This document shows positions 33,592-42,876 of a stretch of DNA of 64,000 bases, in pieces. Position numbers and translations under genes: made by a program. Source of the stretch: Mycobacterium malmoense (GTDB taxonomy: Bacteria > Actinomycetota > Actinomycetes > Mycobacteriales > Mycobacteriaceae); assembly GCF_019645855.1 (NCBI RefSeq), contig NZ_CP080999.1, positions 3,286,001 through 3,350,000 on the forward strand, in the 5' to 3' direction. Numbering within the stretch: position 1 is the first letter of the stretch; the number at the start of each line of letters is the position of its first letter. Under the pieces are notes generated by a model. The model saw only the letters and a program-made list of their open reading frames with translations. It searched no databases and had not been told where the DNA came from.

Positions 33592-35651
33592 GTCATACCC
33601 CCCGCCGCGGCCGACGTTGATTCCAGAGGTTCCAGCGTGCCGTTGTGCAAATGCAGGGTGCGCGGGCACAGGTCTTCCAGGCCGACGAAGTCATGCGAGA
33701 TGACCACCACCGTCAGACCCCGCTCGCGGCGCAGGTCTTCCAGCAGCCGCAGCAGGCCGCGCTGGCTGGCGGCATCCAACCCCGCCAGCGGCTCGTCGAG
33801 GATCAACGCGCGCGGCGAACACGCCAGCAGCCCGGCCAGCACCACGCGGCGCATCTGACCGCCGCTGAGCTGATCGATCGGCCGCTTGGCCAGCGTCGGA
33901 TCCAGCCCGACGACACGCAGCGCCGCGGCGACGCGATCCTCGTCGCGGGGCGAAAAGCCCGCCGCCGAGGCCACTTCCAGGTCGACGCGGCTGCGCATCA
34001 ACTGCAGCCTCGCCGCCTGGAACGACAACGCCACGGCGCCGACCTGCTCATGGGTGGGCCGGCCGTCCATCAGGCAGGAGCCGGTCGTCGGAACCGTCAG
34101 CCCGGCCATGATCCACGCCAGCGTCGACTTGCCCGAACCGTTGCCGCCATAAATCAGCACCCCGTCACCCTGCTCGACGGTGAAGGTGACGTCGCGCAGT
34201 GCCGTCTTGGCCCATGGGGTGCCGCTGCCGTATTCGTAGCCGACGCCGAGAAGTTCGATCACCGGCGCGTGGCACCGGTGATCGACCGCTGTGGTTCCAG
34301 TGGTTCTCGTGGGCGCGCCCGTGGTCTCCACCATGCCGGTGTTATCCGGTGAATCGCTGAGATCGATTGTGCGCTCGGCGGAATCGGCTTCGTTGTTGTA
34401 ATGCGTGATGTGCACCAGGGCGGTCCGGTGCCGTTGGGTGAGCCCGGATAGCACGCCCAGCAAGGCATCCCGGCCCCGCTGGTCGACCATGGTGGTGACC
34501 TCGTCGGCGATGAGCAACGCCGGCTCCCGGGCCAGCGCCGCCGCGAGCGCGAGGCGCTGTAGTTCGCCGCCGGACAGGCTTCCGGTGTCGCGCTCGGCGA
34601 GCCCGTCGAGGCCGACCTCTCGAAGTAGTTGGCCCACATCGACATTGGTGCCCGGCGGCAGGCCCCAGACCACGTCGTCGGCGACCCGGGTGCCCAGGAC
34701 CTGGCTTTCGGGGTGCTGCAGGACCACGGCCGTGCCGCCCAGCTTGCCCAGACCCACGGCGCCCGGGCGGTCCACGGTCCCCGACGTGGGTTCCCGGCCG
34801 GCCAAGATCAGCATCAGCGTGGTCTTCCCGGAGCCGTTGGCCCCGGTGATGGCGACGTGTTCGCCGGGCCGGACCTCCAGGCTGACCTCGCGCAGCGCGT
34901 CTTGACTGGCACCGGGGTAGCGGAAACGCACCCTGTCCAACCGCACCGGAACCGGCCCGACCGGGCCTTCCTCCGCCCCGCTCCCGTCCCAAGCTTCCAG
35001 TTTGTGGACATCGGGCAGACCGCGCATCCGGTCCAGCACACGGGACAACGCCCACCAGCCGATCAACGACACGATCACGACTCCGACGGTGAAATAGACC
35101 AGCAACACCCATGGCCAGTAGTGCAGCGCGTCGGCGAAGTAGCGCTTCAAATCGGCGGCGGCCCCCTGCATATGCACCCGGCCCATGAACGCGGCGAGCC
35201 CGTCCACGTTCGCGGTCATGACCTCGAAAATCAGGTGCCGCAACCGGGTCATCACCATCAGCGAGCCGACCGACGCGGCACCGAAGGCGACCCCGGCGAT
35301 CAGGGACGCGACGATCACCGTGGGTGTGCCCCGGCCCCTGCGCTTGATGAATCCGGTCAGGCCGCCGATGTAGACGCAGTGGACAACGGTCATGAAACCG
35401 CCCAGCCCGGCGATCAGAAAGGCAATCACCCCGGCGGCCGCCGTCGCGGCCATCAGCACGCGCAGCCGGTAGCGGTAGGCCAGCAGCCCGGTGGGCACGG
35501 TGCCCAACAAGGCCAGCCCCGCCGCGAACGGGACGATGACGGAAATGATTGCGATCACCGCGCACAACGCGCCCATCACGGCGGCCTGTGCCAATTCGAC
35601 CGGCCGCAGCGGTCCACCCCGACGGCGCGCACGGAATGGTCTGGGAACGGT
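33588..35651 (-). CDS. ECF transporter: S-like membrane domain fused to two ABC ATPases (Rv2326c-like)
   Basis: 687 residues from GTG 35651 (a TTG/GTG-type start at 35702 is also possible). Residues 1-230 contain about six membrane helices (VELAQAAVMGALCAVIAIIS onward), resembling an S component. Then come two ABC ATPases: the first with Walker A GANGSGKTT, signature LSGGELQR and Walker B LLIADE; the second with GGNGSGKST, LSGGQMRR and LILDEP. A whole ECF energising unit plus a membrane domain in one chain is compact; with CbiQ it forms a full importer. Equivalent to Rv2326c. Divergent from the MarR gene, which may control it. Confidence 0.88.
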   Translation of the reverse strand, partial: TVPRPFRARRRGGPLRPVELAQAAVMGALCAVIAIISVIVPFAAGLALLGTVPTGLLAYRYRLRVLMAATAAAGVIAFLIAGLGGFMTVVHCVYIGGLTGFIKRRGRGTPTVIVASLIAGVAFGAASVGSLMVMTRLRHLIFEVMTANVDGLAAFMGRVHMQGAAADLKRYFADALHYWPWVLLVYFTVGVVIVSLIGWWALSRVLDRMRGLPDVHKLEAWDGSGAEEGPVGPVPVRLDRVRFRYPGASQDALREVSLEVRPGEHVAITGANGSGKTTLMLILAGREPTSGTVDRPGAVGLGKLGGTAVVLQHPESQVLGTRVADDVVWGLPPGTNVDVGQLLREVGLDGLAERDTGSLSGGELQRLALAAALAREPALLIADEVTTMVDQRGRDALLGVLSGLTQRHRTALVHITHYNNEADSAERTIDLSDSPDNTGMVETTGAPTRTTGTTAVDHRCHAPVIELLGVGYEYGSGTPWAKTALRDVTFTVEQGDGVLIYGGNGSGKSTLAWIMAGLTVPTTGSCLMDGRPTHEQVGAVALSFQAARLQLMRSRVDLEVASAAGFSPRDEDRVAAALRVVGLDPTLAKRPIDQLSGGQMRRVVLAGLLACSPRALILDEPLAGLDAASQRGLLRLLEDLRRERGLTVVVISHDFVGLEDLCPRTLHLHNGTLEPLESTSAAAGGMT

Positions 35652-35749
35652 CACTTTATCGATTCTGCCAGGCCGCGGCGCCAAGTCCCCGCGCCACACC
35701 ATGCGCTGCGGGTTTTCGCGCCACGGGCGCGTGGGTTACGTCTCGCTTA

Positions 35750-35761
35750 GCAAAGCTATGC
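35750..35761. promoter_or_regulatory. Candidate MarR operator
   Basis: GCAAAGCTATGC is symmetric at 10 of 12 positions (GCAnAGCTnTGC) and lies 13 bases before the marR ATG, in the gap shared with the divergent ECF operon. Position and symmetry suit autoregulation. Confidence 0.4.
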
Positions 35762-35773
35762 AACTATGGACGC

Positions 35774-36268
35774 ATGAACGCATCCGCCGCCAACCACACC
35801 GAAGTCGTTGACGCCGCAAACACCGAACCGCAGCCGGGGCTGGGAGCGGATCTCCTCGCCGTGGTCGCGCGGCTGAACCGGCTGGCCAGCCAGCGCATCC
35901 AAATGCCCTTGCCTGCGGCGCAGGCCAGGCTGCTGGCCAGCATCGAAGCCCACGGGGAAGCCCGAATCGGCGACCTGGCGGCCGTGGACCACTGTTCGCA
36001 GCCGACGATGACCACGCAGGTGCGCCGGCTCGCGGACGCCGGCCTGGTCAGCCGAAGCGTCGACCCCGGGGACGCACGGGCGGTCCGAGTCCGCATCACG
36101 GCCAAAGGGGTCCGCACGCTCAACGCGGTTCGGGCCGACCGCGCCGCGGTGATCGAACCGCAATTGGCCCGGCTCGAGGCGGCGGACCGGCAGGTGCTGA
36201 AGGAAGCGGTCGAGGTGCTGCGCCGGCTTCTCGAGAATGCCACGTACTACCCTCGCCGCGATGTGTGA
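35774..36268 (+). CDS. MarR-family transcriptional regulator (Rv2327-like)
   Basis: 164 residues from ATG 35774. The winged helix is RIGDLAAVDHCSQPTMTTQVRRLADAGLVSRSVDPGDARAVRVRITAKG, the classical MarR recognition helix plus wing. Long N- and C-terminal helices for dimerisation flank it. Divergent from the ECF transporter operon, which it probably regulates. Occupies the position of Rv2327; to its right the M. tuberculosis gene order is interrupted until lppP. Confidence 0.9.
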   Translation: MNASAANHTEVVDAANTEPQPGLGADLLAVVARLNRLASQRIQMPLPAAQARLLASIEAHGEARIGDLAAVDHCSQPTMTTQVRRLADAGLVSRSVDPGDARAVRVRITAKGVRTLNAVRADRAAVIEPQLARLEAADRQVLKEAVEVLRRLLENATYYPRRDV

Positions 36269-36389
36269 GCAGCGACTGTGTGATCGGCGCCCGCCCTGGT
36301 GGATTGACCACCGCCAGCGGGTAGACACTTACATCGATGTCTGAAGGCGGGACCGAATCGGTCTGACCGGGTGACGAAAGGTGGCGGTG

Positions 36390-38777
36390 ATGCGGCCCGA
36401 GGCTTCCGCCTTCCCAGCCCCGCCGTTGACCGCATGGGTCGGATCGGCGAGGTACGTCTTTGCCCCGGGTCGCGACGTGCTGGTGGGCTACGGCCCGGGG
36501 TTCGACATCCCACTGCAGCGGCCCGGTGGCGCCGCCCCGGCGCCTCGCCCCGATGTGGTGCTGAGGTTCACCGGTACCCAGTGGGTGGCCATCGACAGCG
36601 GCCCCCATGGCATGTTCGTCAACGGCTCGCGGCTGTCGGCGGTCGAGATCCACAGCGGTCAGGCGATCACGATCGGTGATCCGCAGCGAGGCCCCCGGCT
36701 GGTTTTCCAGATCGGTCCCCCAGCCGGTCCAGCTCAACGCCCGGTTCACGCGCCGCCCCCGCAACGGCCGCAGTTCGCGCCACCGCCTCCCGCCGCGGCC
36801 CGGCCCAATCGTCCGAACGTGCAGCCCCCGACGCAGCGGACCACCCAGCGGATGCGGGTAGGCCCACCCCAACCGCCCGCGGCCGGGCGACCTGCCCAAC
36901 CCGCCCGGCCGGGACCGACGACGCCACCGCCCGTCCCACCCACAGCGCCGCCCGAGCAGCCCAGTGGCCCGGGTCTGATCGAGCGGATGATCACGCGAAA
37001 GCTGCGGGCCCCGCGGTCCTCTTTCAGCACCGAGGAGGCCAGCTCCACCTATCGATTACCGCTCAAGCCCGGGGCGCGCACGATCGGGGTGACCGCCTAC
37101 CGGCTGGGACTTATGGTCGACGGGCGCGAGATGCTCACGGACATCTCGTTCACGGCGCGCCCGGGCACCCTGACCGCGGTCGTCGGACCGTCGGCGGCGC
37201 GCAACTCGGCGCTGCTCGCGCTGCTCGCCGGCACCAGGGGCCTGACCGCCGGCCGAATGACCGTCGACGGCCATGACGTGTACGCCGAGCCCGAGTCCAT
37301 GCGCGCCCGCATCGGGATAGTGCACCGCGACGAGCGCGTTCACCCGCGGCTCACCGTCGAACAGACCCTGGGGTACGCCGCCGAACTGCGCCTGCCACCG
37401 GACACCTTGCCCCAGCACCGTCACCGCGTGGTGGACCAGCTGCTCGAAGAGCTCGCGCTGACACCGCACCGCACGACCCGGATTGGCAAGCTCTCCCCCG
37501 AGGTGCGCCGATGCGCGTCGATGGCGATCGAACTCATCACCAGACCGACACTGCTCGTCGTTGACGAACCGGGCGCCGGGCTGGATGCGGCGCAGCAAAA
37601 CCACGTGATGGCAATCCTGCGGCGCCAGGCCGAAATCGGCTGCGTGGTGGTGGCGGCGATGTCGTCGCAGACATCGCTGAGCAACCTCAATCTGTGCGAC
37701 CAGGTATTGGCGCTCACCTCGGCCGGCACGGTGGCTTTCGCCGGGACGCCGCTGCAGATCGAGTCCGCAATGGGCACCGCCGACTGGCCGAACGTCCTCG
37801 CGCGGGTAAGCGCCGATCCCGACGGCGCCCATCGCGCGTTTGTGGCCCGGCAACAAGAAGCGGCTCCGCCGGCGCCACCGGAGGTCGCGGCACCGTGGCC
37901 GCTTCCCGCCGAGCTTCCCGTCAAGCGGCAAATCGGGTTGGTGGCCCGTCGCCAGCTTCGCCTGCTCGGCGCCGATCCCGTTTATTTCCTGTTCCTGGCG
38001 GTCCTGCCCTTCGTGCTGGCGGCGCTGGCCCTGCTGATTCCCGGTGATTCGGGGCTCGATCGGCCCAAGCCCGGCAGCGTCAACCCGCACGAAGCGATCG
38101 AGCTGCTGGCCGCGTTCAACATCGCCGCGGTGATCGTGGGCACGGCGCTGACCATCCGCGTCCTCGTCGAGGAGCGCCGCGCCTTCCGGCGTGAGCAGGC
38201 CGTCGGGTTGTCGGCGTGGGCCTACGTGGCGGCCAAGGTCATCGTCTTCGGCCTGGCGGCGGCAATCCTGACGGCCGTCTTGTTCGCCATCGTCATCGTC
38301 GTCAAGGGCGGCCCGGTGCACGGCGCCGTCTTGCTGCGCAACGCGACCGTCGAGCTTTACGTGAGCGTGGCCGCCACGGCCATCGTCTCGGCGATCGTCG
38401 GGCTGGCGCTCTCCGCGCTGGGGAACCGGCTGCGGGAAGTCCTGCCGCTGGTGGTTCCGGTGATCCTGGCGTCGCTGCTGTTCGACGGCAGTTTGGTTCA
38501 GCTGGTAAGCAAGTGGGGCCCCCAGCAGATCTCCTGGTTCGTCCCGGCCCAGTGGGGCTTCGCGGCATCGGCGTCCACCGTCGATCTGCGCAGGATCGAC
38601 CCGCTGGCCGCCAACGCCGAGATGTGGACCCACTATTCGGGGTGGTGGGTGTTCGACATGGTCATGCTTGTCGTCTGTGGCGCGGTGGCGGCCGGGTTCG
38701 TCCTGTATCGACTGCGGCCGCCCAAACGCGAAACGCGTTTCCCAAGCACTACATCGCGAACACCAAGAACTGGGTGA
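36390..38777 (+). CDS. FHA-ABC exporter homologue (Rv1747-like) with degenerate ATPase
   Basis: 795 residues from ATG 36390. Layout: one FHA-like domain (1-115), a Pro-rich linker (115-200), an ABC ATPase-like domain (about 225-460) and six membrane helices with an ABC-2 type permease (about 520-780). The same order is found in Rv1747, which has two FHA domains. The catalytic motifs are lost: Walker A reads GPSAARNS (no Lys, near residue 266), the signature reads LSPEVRR and the switch His is replaced in VAAMSSQTS. Only Walker B (LLVVDEP) survives. In the FHA domain the GR and SxxH phosphothreonine contacts are missing (VGYGPGFDI). The frame is long and intact, so the protein is probably made but may not use ATP itself. 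Its 3' end overlaps the convergent esterase gene. Confidence 0.82.
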   Translation: MRPEASAFPAPPLTAWVGSARYVFAPGRDVLVGYGPGFDIPLQRPGGAAPAPRPDVVLRFTGTQWVAIDSGPHGMFVNGSRLSAVEIHSGQAITIGDPQRGPRLVFQIGPPAGPAQRPVHAPPPQRPQFAPPPPAAARPNRPNVQPPTQRTTQRMRVGPPQPPAAGRPAQPARPGPTTPPPVPPTAPPEQPSGPGLIERMITRKLRAPRSSFSTEEASSTYRLPLKPGARTIGVTAYRLGLMVDGREMLTDISFTARPGTLTAVVGPSAARNSALLALLAGTRGLTAGRMTVDGHDVYAEPESMRARIGIVHRDERVHPRLTVEQTLGYAAELRLPPDTLPQHRHRVVDQLLEELALTPHRTTRIGKLSPEVRRCASMAIELITRPTLLVVDEPGAGLDAAQQNHVMAILRRQAEIGCVVVAAMSSQTSLSNLNLCDQVLALTSAGTVAFAGTPLQIESAMGTADWPNVLARVSADPDGAHRAFVARQQEAAPPAPPEVAAPWPLPAELPVKRQIGLVARRQLRLLGADPVYFLFLAVLPFVLAALALLIPGDSGLDRPKPGSVNPHEAIELLAAFNIAAVIVGTALTIRVLVEERRAFRREQAVGLSAWAYVAAKVIVFGLAAAILTAVLFAIVIVVKGGPVHGAVLLRNATVELYVSVAATAIVSAIVGLALSALGNRLREVLPLVVPVILASLLFDGSLVQLVSKWGPQQISWFVPAQWGFAASASTVDLRRIDPLAANAEMWTHYSGWWVFDMVMLVVCGAVAAGFVLYRLRPPKRETRFPSTTSRTPRTG

Positions 38778-39849
38778 CCTGACTCGGTGAAAAGTTGTTG
38801 TCGCTGACCAGCACCACCGATTGGCGGCCGTCGGGCAGTTTCGGTCCCAGCGTGATGCCCTCGATGTTCTCCACCGGCGACGTTGTCGACAAATCGACCG
38901 CCAGCGTCTTGGTCATGGGGGTCAGTGCGGCGCCTTTCATCGACGGCAGCGCCGACACGTCGGTCGCCGCACCGATCTCGGCGCGGTAGATCCGGATGGT
39001 CGGCGGTATGGCAGAGGACCGTTCCAGCACCAGGAAGGTCGTGTCGGACAGCGCGACGAGATCCGGGACCCCGTTGAGGTCGACGGGCGGCGCGGGCGGC
39101 TCCATCGGATACGCGTACTGGGCGGTGGGTTTCTCGGTAGCCACGTCGAATTTGGTGATCCGCGTCAACACAGCGCGGCCGTCGTCGCTCTTTGGTCCGT
39201 CGTTGTAACCGGGATCCTCCATCGCGGCGAACAGCGACTGGCCGTCGGGCGTCAGTGCCACCCCCTCCAGCGCCTTATTGCGGCGCGGCCCGGTGTGCTG
39301 TGCGGACATCGCCAGATTCGGCGGCAAGCTGAACTGGCCCAGGTAGGCACCGTCGAGCCCGGCGGCCCGGACCCATGGGTTCAGCAATACCGGCCCCGCG
39401 GTGAGTCGCTCGCCTTCCGAGCACCAATACAGCCGTTGCCGCCCGGGGTCGAAGGCGATGCCCTCCGGGTCGGGGGGAACCACCGGCGGCGTGGTGTTCT
39501 GAGTCAGTGGCTTAAACGGCCGACCGGACTCGTCGAGCAGCGGATGCGTTGCGGTGAATGTGACGTTGTCAATTCCCTTGTCGGACAGCGCTATCCGAAC
39601 CGTGTAGAACCGGGCCGGGTTCCTCTCGGAGCGGTCGTCGCTGATGACGTAGTACAGCTGGCGGCCCGCGTCATAGCTGATCCCCGAGAGGCCGCCGATG
39701 ACCGTGCCGTCGAAAGTGGCGCCGAACGAAACCTGCGACTGACCGAGGTACGTCAGCATCGGCCGCGGCGGGGGCGCCGGGGCGCATCCGGCCAGGGACA
39801 AGGCGAGGCATAGGAGGCTCAGCGCAAGCGCGCGGGCCGGCGCGGGCAT
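38749..39849 (-). CDS. Esterase-like/phytase-like beta-propeller lipoprotein
   Basis: 366 residues from ATG 39849. The signal ends in a lipobox, LSLAGC, so it is a lipoprotein on the outer face of the membrane. The mature protein matches the 'esterase-like activity of phytase' family: GGLSGISYDAGRQLYYVISDD, PDPEGIAFDPGRQRLYWCSE, NKALEGVALTPDGQSLFAAME, ENIEGITLGPKLPDGRQSVVLVSDNNF, repeated GI/EG-type blades of a propeller. Substrate unknown; phosphoester or carboxylester hydrolysis is possible. It overlaps the convergent exporter by 29 bases. Confidence 0.82.
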   Translation of the reverse strand: MPAPARALALSLLCLALSLAGCAPAPPPRPMLTYLGQSQVSFGATFDGTVIGGLSGISYDAGRQLYYVISDDRSERNPARFYTVRIALSDKGIDNVTFTATHPLLDESGRPFKPLTQNTTPPVVPPDPEGIAFDPGRQRLYWCSEGERLTAGPVLLNPWVRAAGLDGAYLGQFSLPPNLAMSAQHTGPRRNKALEGVALTPDGQSLFAAMEDPGYNDGPKSDDGRAVLTRITKFDVATEKPTAQYAYPMEPPAPPVDLNGVPDLVALSDTTFLVLERSSAIPPTIRIYRAEIGAATDVSALPSMKGAALTPMTKTLAVDLSTTSPVENIEGITLGPKLPDGRQSVVLVSDNNFSPSQVTQFLVFAM

Positions 39850-40057
39850 CACACGACTAGATATACAGCCTGACGTGGCGGCAGGCAGATCGGCGGCACC
39901 CAAACCCGCATGGCAGCGTCGAACGTGCACTCAGCGCGAAAAAATCGCCGTTTTCTCGCAGTGAGTACACGCTCGGTGCGAGTCATGGTCGGTCCGGCAA
40001 TTGGCATCGCCATGTTTTTCCCTTACCGAGGCCCGGGCGGCGGGATACGGTCGGGTT

Positions 40058-41992
40058 ATGGCTCTGGACACGACCAGCACAGCCGAACATCTGCGCAACG
40101 CCTTGGACGGGCGTTGGCGCGACGTGAAGAACCGGATGCGGGCCACGCTGACCGAAGAGCTGTTCCGCCCGCATTACACGCCGAACACGGTGATCGCCCG
40201 CACCAAGGTGGCCGAGCAGATGAGGATCATGGCCGCGTTCGGTGCCGCCGCCGACTCTTTCCGCAAGGAGCATGGCGGGACCGGCGACGTCGGTGCGGCG
40301 ATCACGATGATCGAGATGCTCGCGATGTCGGACCTGTCGCTGATGGTGAAGGCCGGAGTCCAGTGGGGCCTGTTCGGTGGTGCCGTCGAGAACCTGGGCA
40401 CCGAGCGCCACCACAAGGCGTACGTGACGAAGATCATCAGCCTCGAGTTGCGCGGTTGTTTCGCGATGACCGAGACGGGGCACGGCAGCGACGTTCAGTC
40501 GCTGGAGACGACCGCGACCTACGACGTGGCGACGCAGGAGTTCATCGTCGACTCCCCCACCCCGACGGCCCGCAAGGACTACATCGGCGGTGCCGCCGAA
40601 ACCGCCACCATGGCAGCGGTTTTCGCGCAACTGATCACCACCGAAGACGGCGAGCCGGTCAACCACGGCGTGCACTGCGTTTTGGTCCCGATCCGCGACG
40701 CCGACGGCAATGACCTGCCGGGGGTGACGACATCGGACTGCGAATACAAGGGCGGCCTGCCCGGCGTCGACAACGGCCGCATCGTGTTCGACCACGTCCG
40801 CGTGCCGCGGGTGAACCTGCTGAACAAGTACGGCGATGTCGCCGCGGACGGCACGTACAGTTCCCCGATCGAGAACCCCAACCGCCGGTTCTTCACCATG
40901 TTGGGCACACTGGTTCGCGGCCGCATCACGGTGGGCGGCAGCGCGGGCGCCGCCGCCCGCGTCGCGCTGGACATCGCCACCCGATACGCGTTGCAGCGCA
41001 GGCAGTTCAGCGCACCTAACGAGGACACCGAGGTGCTGATCATGGATTACCTGGTGCACCAGCGCCGACTGTTTCCGTTGATCGCGAGGTCATACGCGCT
41101 GCAGTTCGCCCAGAACGAGCTGGTGAGCAAGTGCCACGACATCCAGACCGCCGACGAGCCCGACGCCGACGAGCAACGCGAACTGGAAGCGCGCGCCGCC
41201 GGGCTGAAGGCGGCCAACACCTGGCACGCGTCCCGGGCCATCCAGGAGGCCCGCGAGGCGTGCGGCGGCGCCGGCTACATGGCCGAGAACCGGCTGATCG
41301 CGCTGCGCGGCGACACCGACGTGTTCACCACGTTCGAGGGCGACAACCACGTGCTGACCCAGTTGGTGGCCAAGGAGCTGCTGACGGCCTATGCCGACGA
41401 CATCCGCAGCATGAGCCCGGTCGAATGGGTGCGCTTCGCGGCCAACACCGTTGGCGACCGCGTCATCAAACACACTGCGGCCGAGGCGATTATCCAAACG
41501 ATCGTCGACGCCCGGCAGGACAGCGAGGAAGAGGGCAGCCTGTTCAACCGCGGCACGCAGATCAAGATGTTCGAGGACCGCGAGGAGTACCTGCTGTCGT
41601 CCGTCGCGCGCCGGCTGCAGGCCAAATCCAAGGAGATGTCGGAATTTGACGCGTTCAACGCGGTCCAGGATCATGTGCTGCACGCGGCGAGCGCGCACGT
41701 CGACCGGATCGTGCTGGAAGCGTTCGTCGCCGGCATCGACTCGTGCGAGGACGAGGAGGCCCGCAAGCTGCTGGGGGTCGTCTGCGACCTGTACGCGCTG
41801 TCGGTGATCGAGGACGACAAGGCGTGGTATATCGAGCACCGCTACCTGTCCACCGATCGCGCCAAGGCCGTCACCCGGGGCATCAACGATCGTTGCCGAG
41901 CGCTGCGCCCGCATGCCGAGACGCTGGTCGACGGGTTCGGCATCCCGGAGCCGCTGCGTTTCGCCGAGATGCTGCATCCCGAAAACCTTTGA
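40058..41992 (+). CDS. Acyl-CoA oxidase/dehydrogenase family protein
   Basis: 644 residues from ATG 40058. FAD and substrate-binding motif GCFAMTETGHGSDVQSLETT and the catalytic base in TTFEGDNHVLTQ place it in the acyl-CoA oxidase-like branch, which is longer than typical FadE dehydrogenases (about 380-400) and has an extra C-terminal helical domain, as here. It introduces the trans-2 double bond in an acyl-CoA; whether electrons go to oxygen or an electron-transfer flavoprotein cannot be told. The in-frame Mets upstream lie in a region without coding character. No beta-oxidation partners are adjacent. Confidence 0.88.
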   Translation: MALDTTSTAEHLRNALDGRWRDVKNRMRATLTEELFRPHYTPNTVIARTKVAEQMRIMAAFGAAADSFRKEHGGTGDVGAAITMIEMLAMSDLSLMVKAGVQWGLFGGAVENLGTERHHKAYVTKIISLELRGCFAMTETGHGSDVQSLETTATYDVATQEFIVDSPTPTARKDYIGGAAETATMAAVFAQLITTEDGEPVNHGVHCVLVPIRDADGNDLPGVTTSDCEYKGGLPGVDNGRIVFDHVRVPRVNLLNKYGDVAADGTYSSPIENPNRRFFTMLGTLVRGRITVGGSAGAAARVALDIATRYALQRRQFSAPNEDTEVLIMDYLVHQRRLFPLIARSYALQFAQNELVSKCHDIQTADEPDADEQRELEARAAGLKAANTWHASRAIQEAREACGGAGYMAENRLIALRGDTDVFTTFEGDNHVLTQLVAKELLTAYADDIRSMSPVEWVRFAANTVGDRVIKHTAAEAIIQTIVDARQDSEEEGSLFNRGTQIKMFEDREEYLLSSVARRLQAKSKEMSEFDAFNAVQDHVLHAASAHVDRIVLEAFVAGIDSCEDEEARKLLGVVCDLYALSVIEDDKAWYIEHRYLSTDRAKAVTRGINDRCRALRPHAETLVDGFGIPEPLRFAEMLHPENL

Positions 41993-42154
41993 ACCAATTC
42001 ACTGGAGACCGTGGCGATATCCTCAGTGCTACCAACGTGATTGCAGAGCCGCCGGTGCGTACGCCGGCCGGCCTCGCGGCGCGCGGATCACTGTTAAGGA
42101 AATTCTAAGCGGAGACCTTATGAATCTCTTATTTTCTGTGTAGGCTAGTCGGGC

Positions 42155-42850
42155 ATGATGCCTTTGCGCGCCTCGGCTTTCCCGGAAGGACGCCGGGCCG
42201 ACCTCGACGAGCGCGTCGACGTGCTCTCCATTTTGTTGCAGGCCCGCCACCAAGACGGCGAGCCGATGAGTGATGTCGAGATCCGCGACGAGCTGATGAC
42301 CCTGCTGGTGGCCGGGCACGAAACGACCGCGACCGCGCTCGCATGGGCGGTCGAGCGGCTGGTCCGTCATCCCGAGCACCAGGCCCGGTTGACCGAGGAA
42401 ATCCATGCGGGCGAACACGAATTCTGCGACGCGGTGGTCAGGGAGACGCTGCGGCTGCGGCCGGTGCTGTCACTGGTCGTCCGGTGCCTCAAAGCGTCGA
42501 TGGACATCGGCGGCGTCCGATTGCCGGCCGGGGTGAGTGTCGTGCCATCGATCTACCTGATGCACCGGCGACCCGATGTCTACCCCGACCCAAAGCGATT
42601 CCGGCCGGAGCGTTTCCTCGAGCGGCGAGCCGGGGCCTATACCTGGATTCCGTTCGGCGGTGGCGTCCGGCGTTGCCTGGGTGCGGCTTTCGCCGAATAC
42701 GAGATGCGCATCGTGCTCGCCACGCTGTTCGGCAGCTGCGCGGTGCGGCCCACCGACGGGCGGCCGGAACCGGTGCGACGGCGCGGCGTCACGCACGTGC
42801 CCGGGCGAGGAGCCACGGTCGAACTGGGATCGGCCGTAGCGTTGAATTAG
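42155..42850 (+). pseudogene. Cytochrome P450, C-terminal half only
   Basis: 231 residues with all C-terminal P450 signatures: I-helix AGHETT, K-helix ETLR, the PERF-like segment FRPERF and heme loop FGGGVRRCLGAAF. The N-terminal half (about 200 residues, helices A-H and the substrate recognition loops) is absent, and the 160 bases upstream show no P450 sequence in any frame. The remaining half has no stops. It resembles the CYP136/CYP138-type mycobacterial P450s in style. Without its N-terminal half it should not be a working monooxygenase, so it is called a 5'-truncated pseudogene. Confidence 0.75.
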
Positions 42851-42876
42851 TGCCAACTGGCGGGAGCGATGTGGTG

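Noticed and set aside
37056..38633. 525-codon minus-strand frame opposite the FHA-ABC gene
   Set aside because: Low-complexity Arg/Gln/Gly-rich translation, no ribosome site, no motif; antisense shadow.
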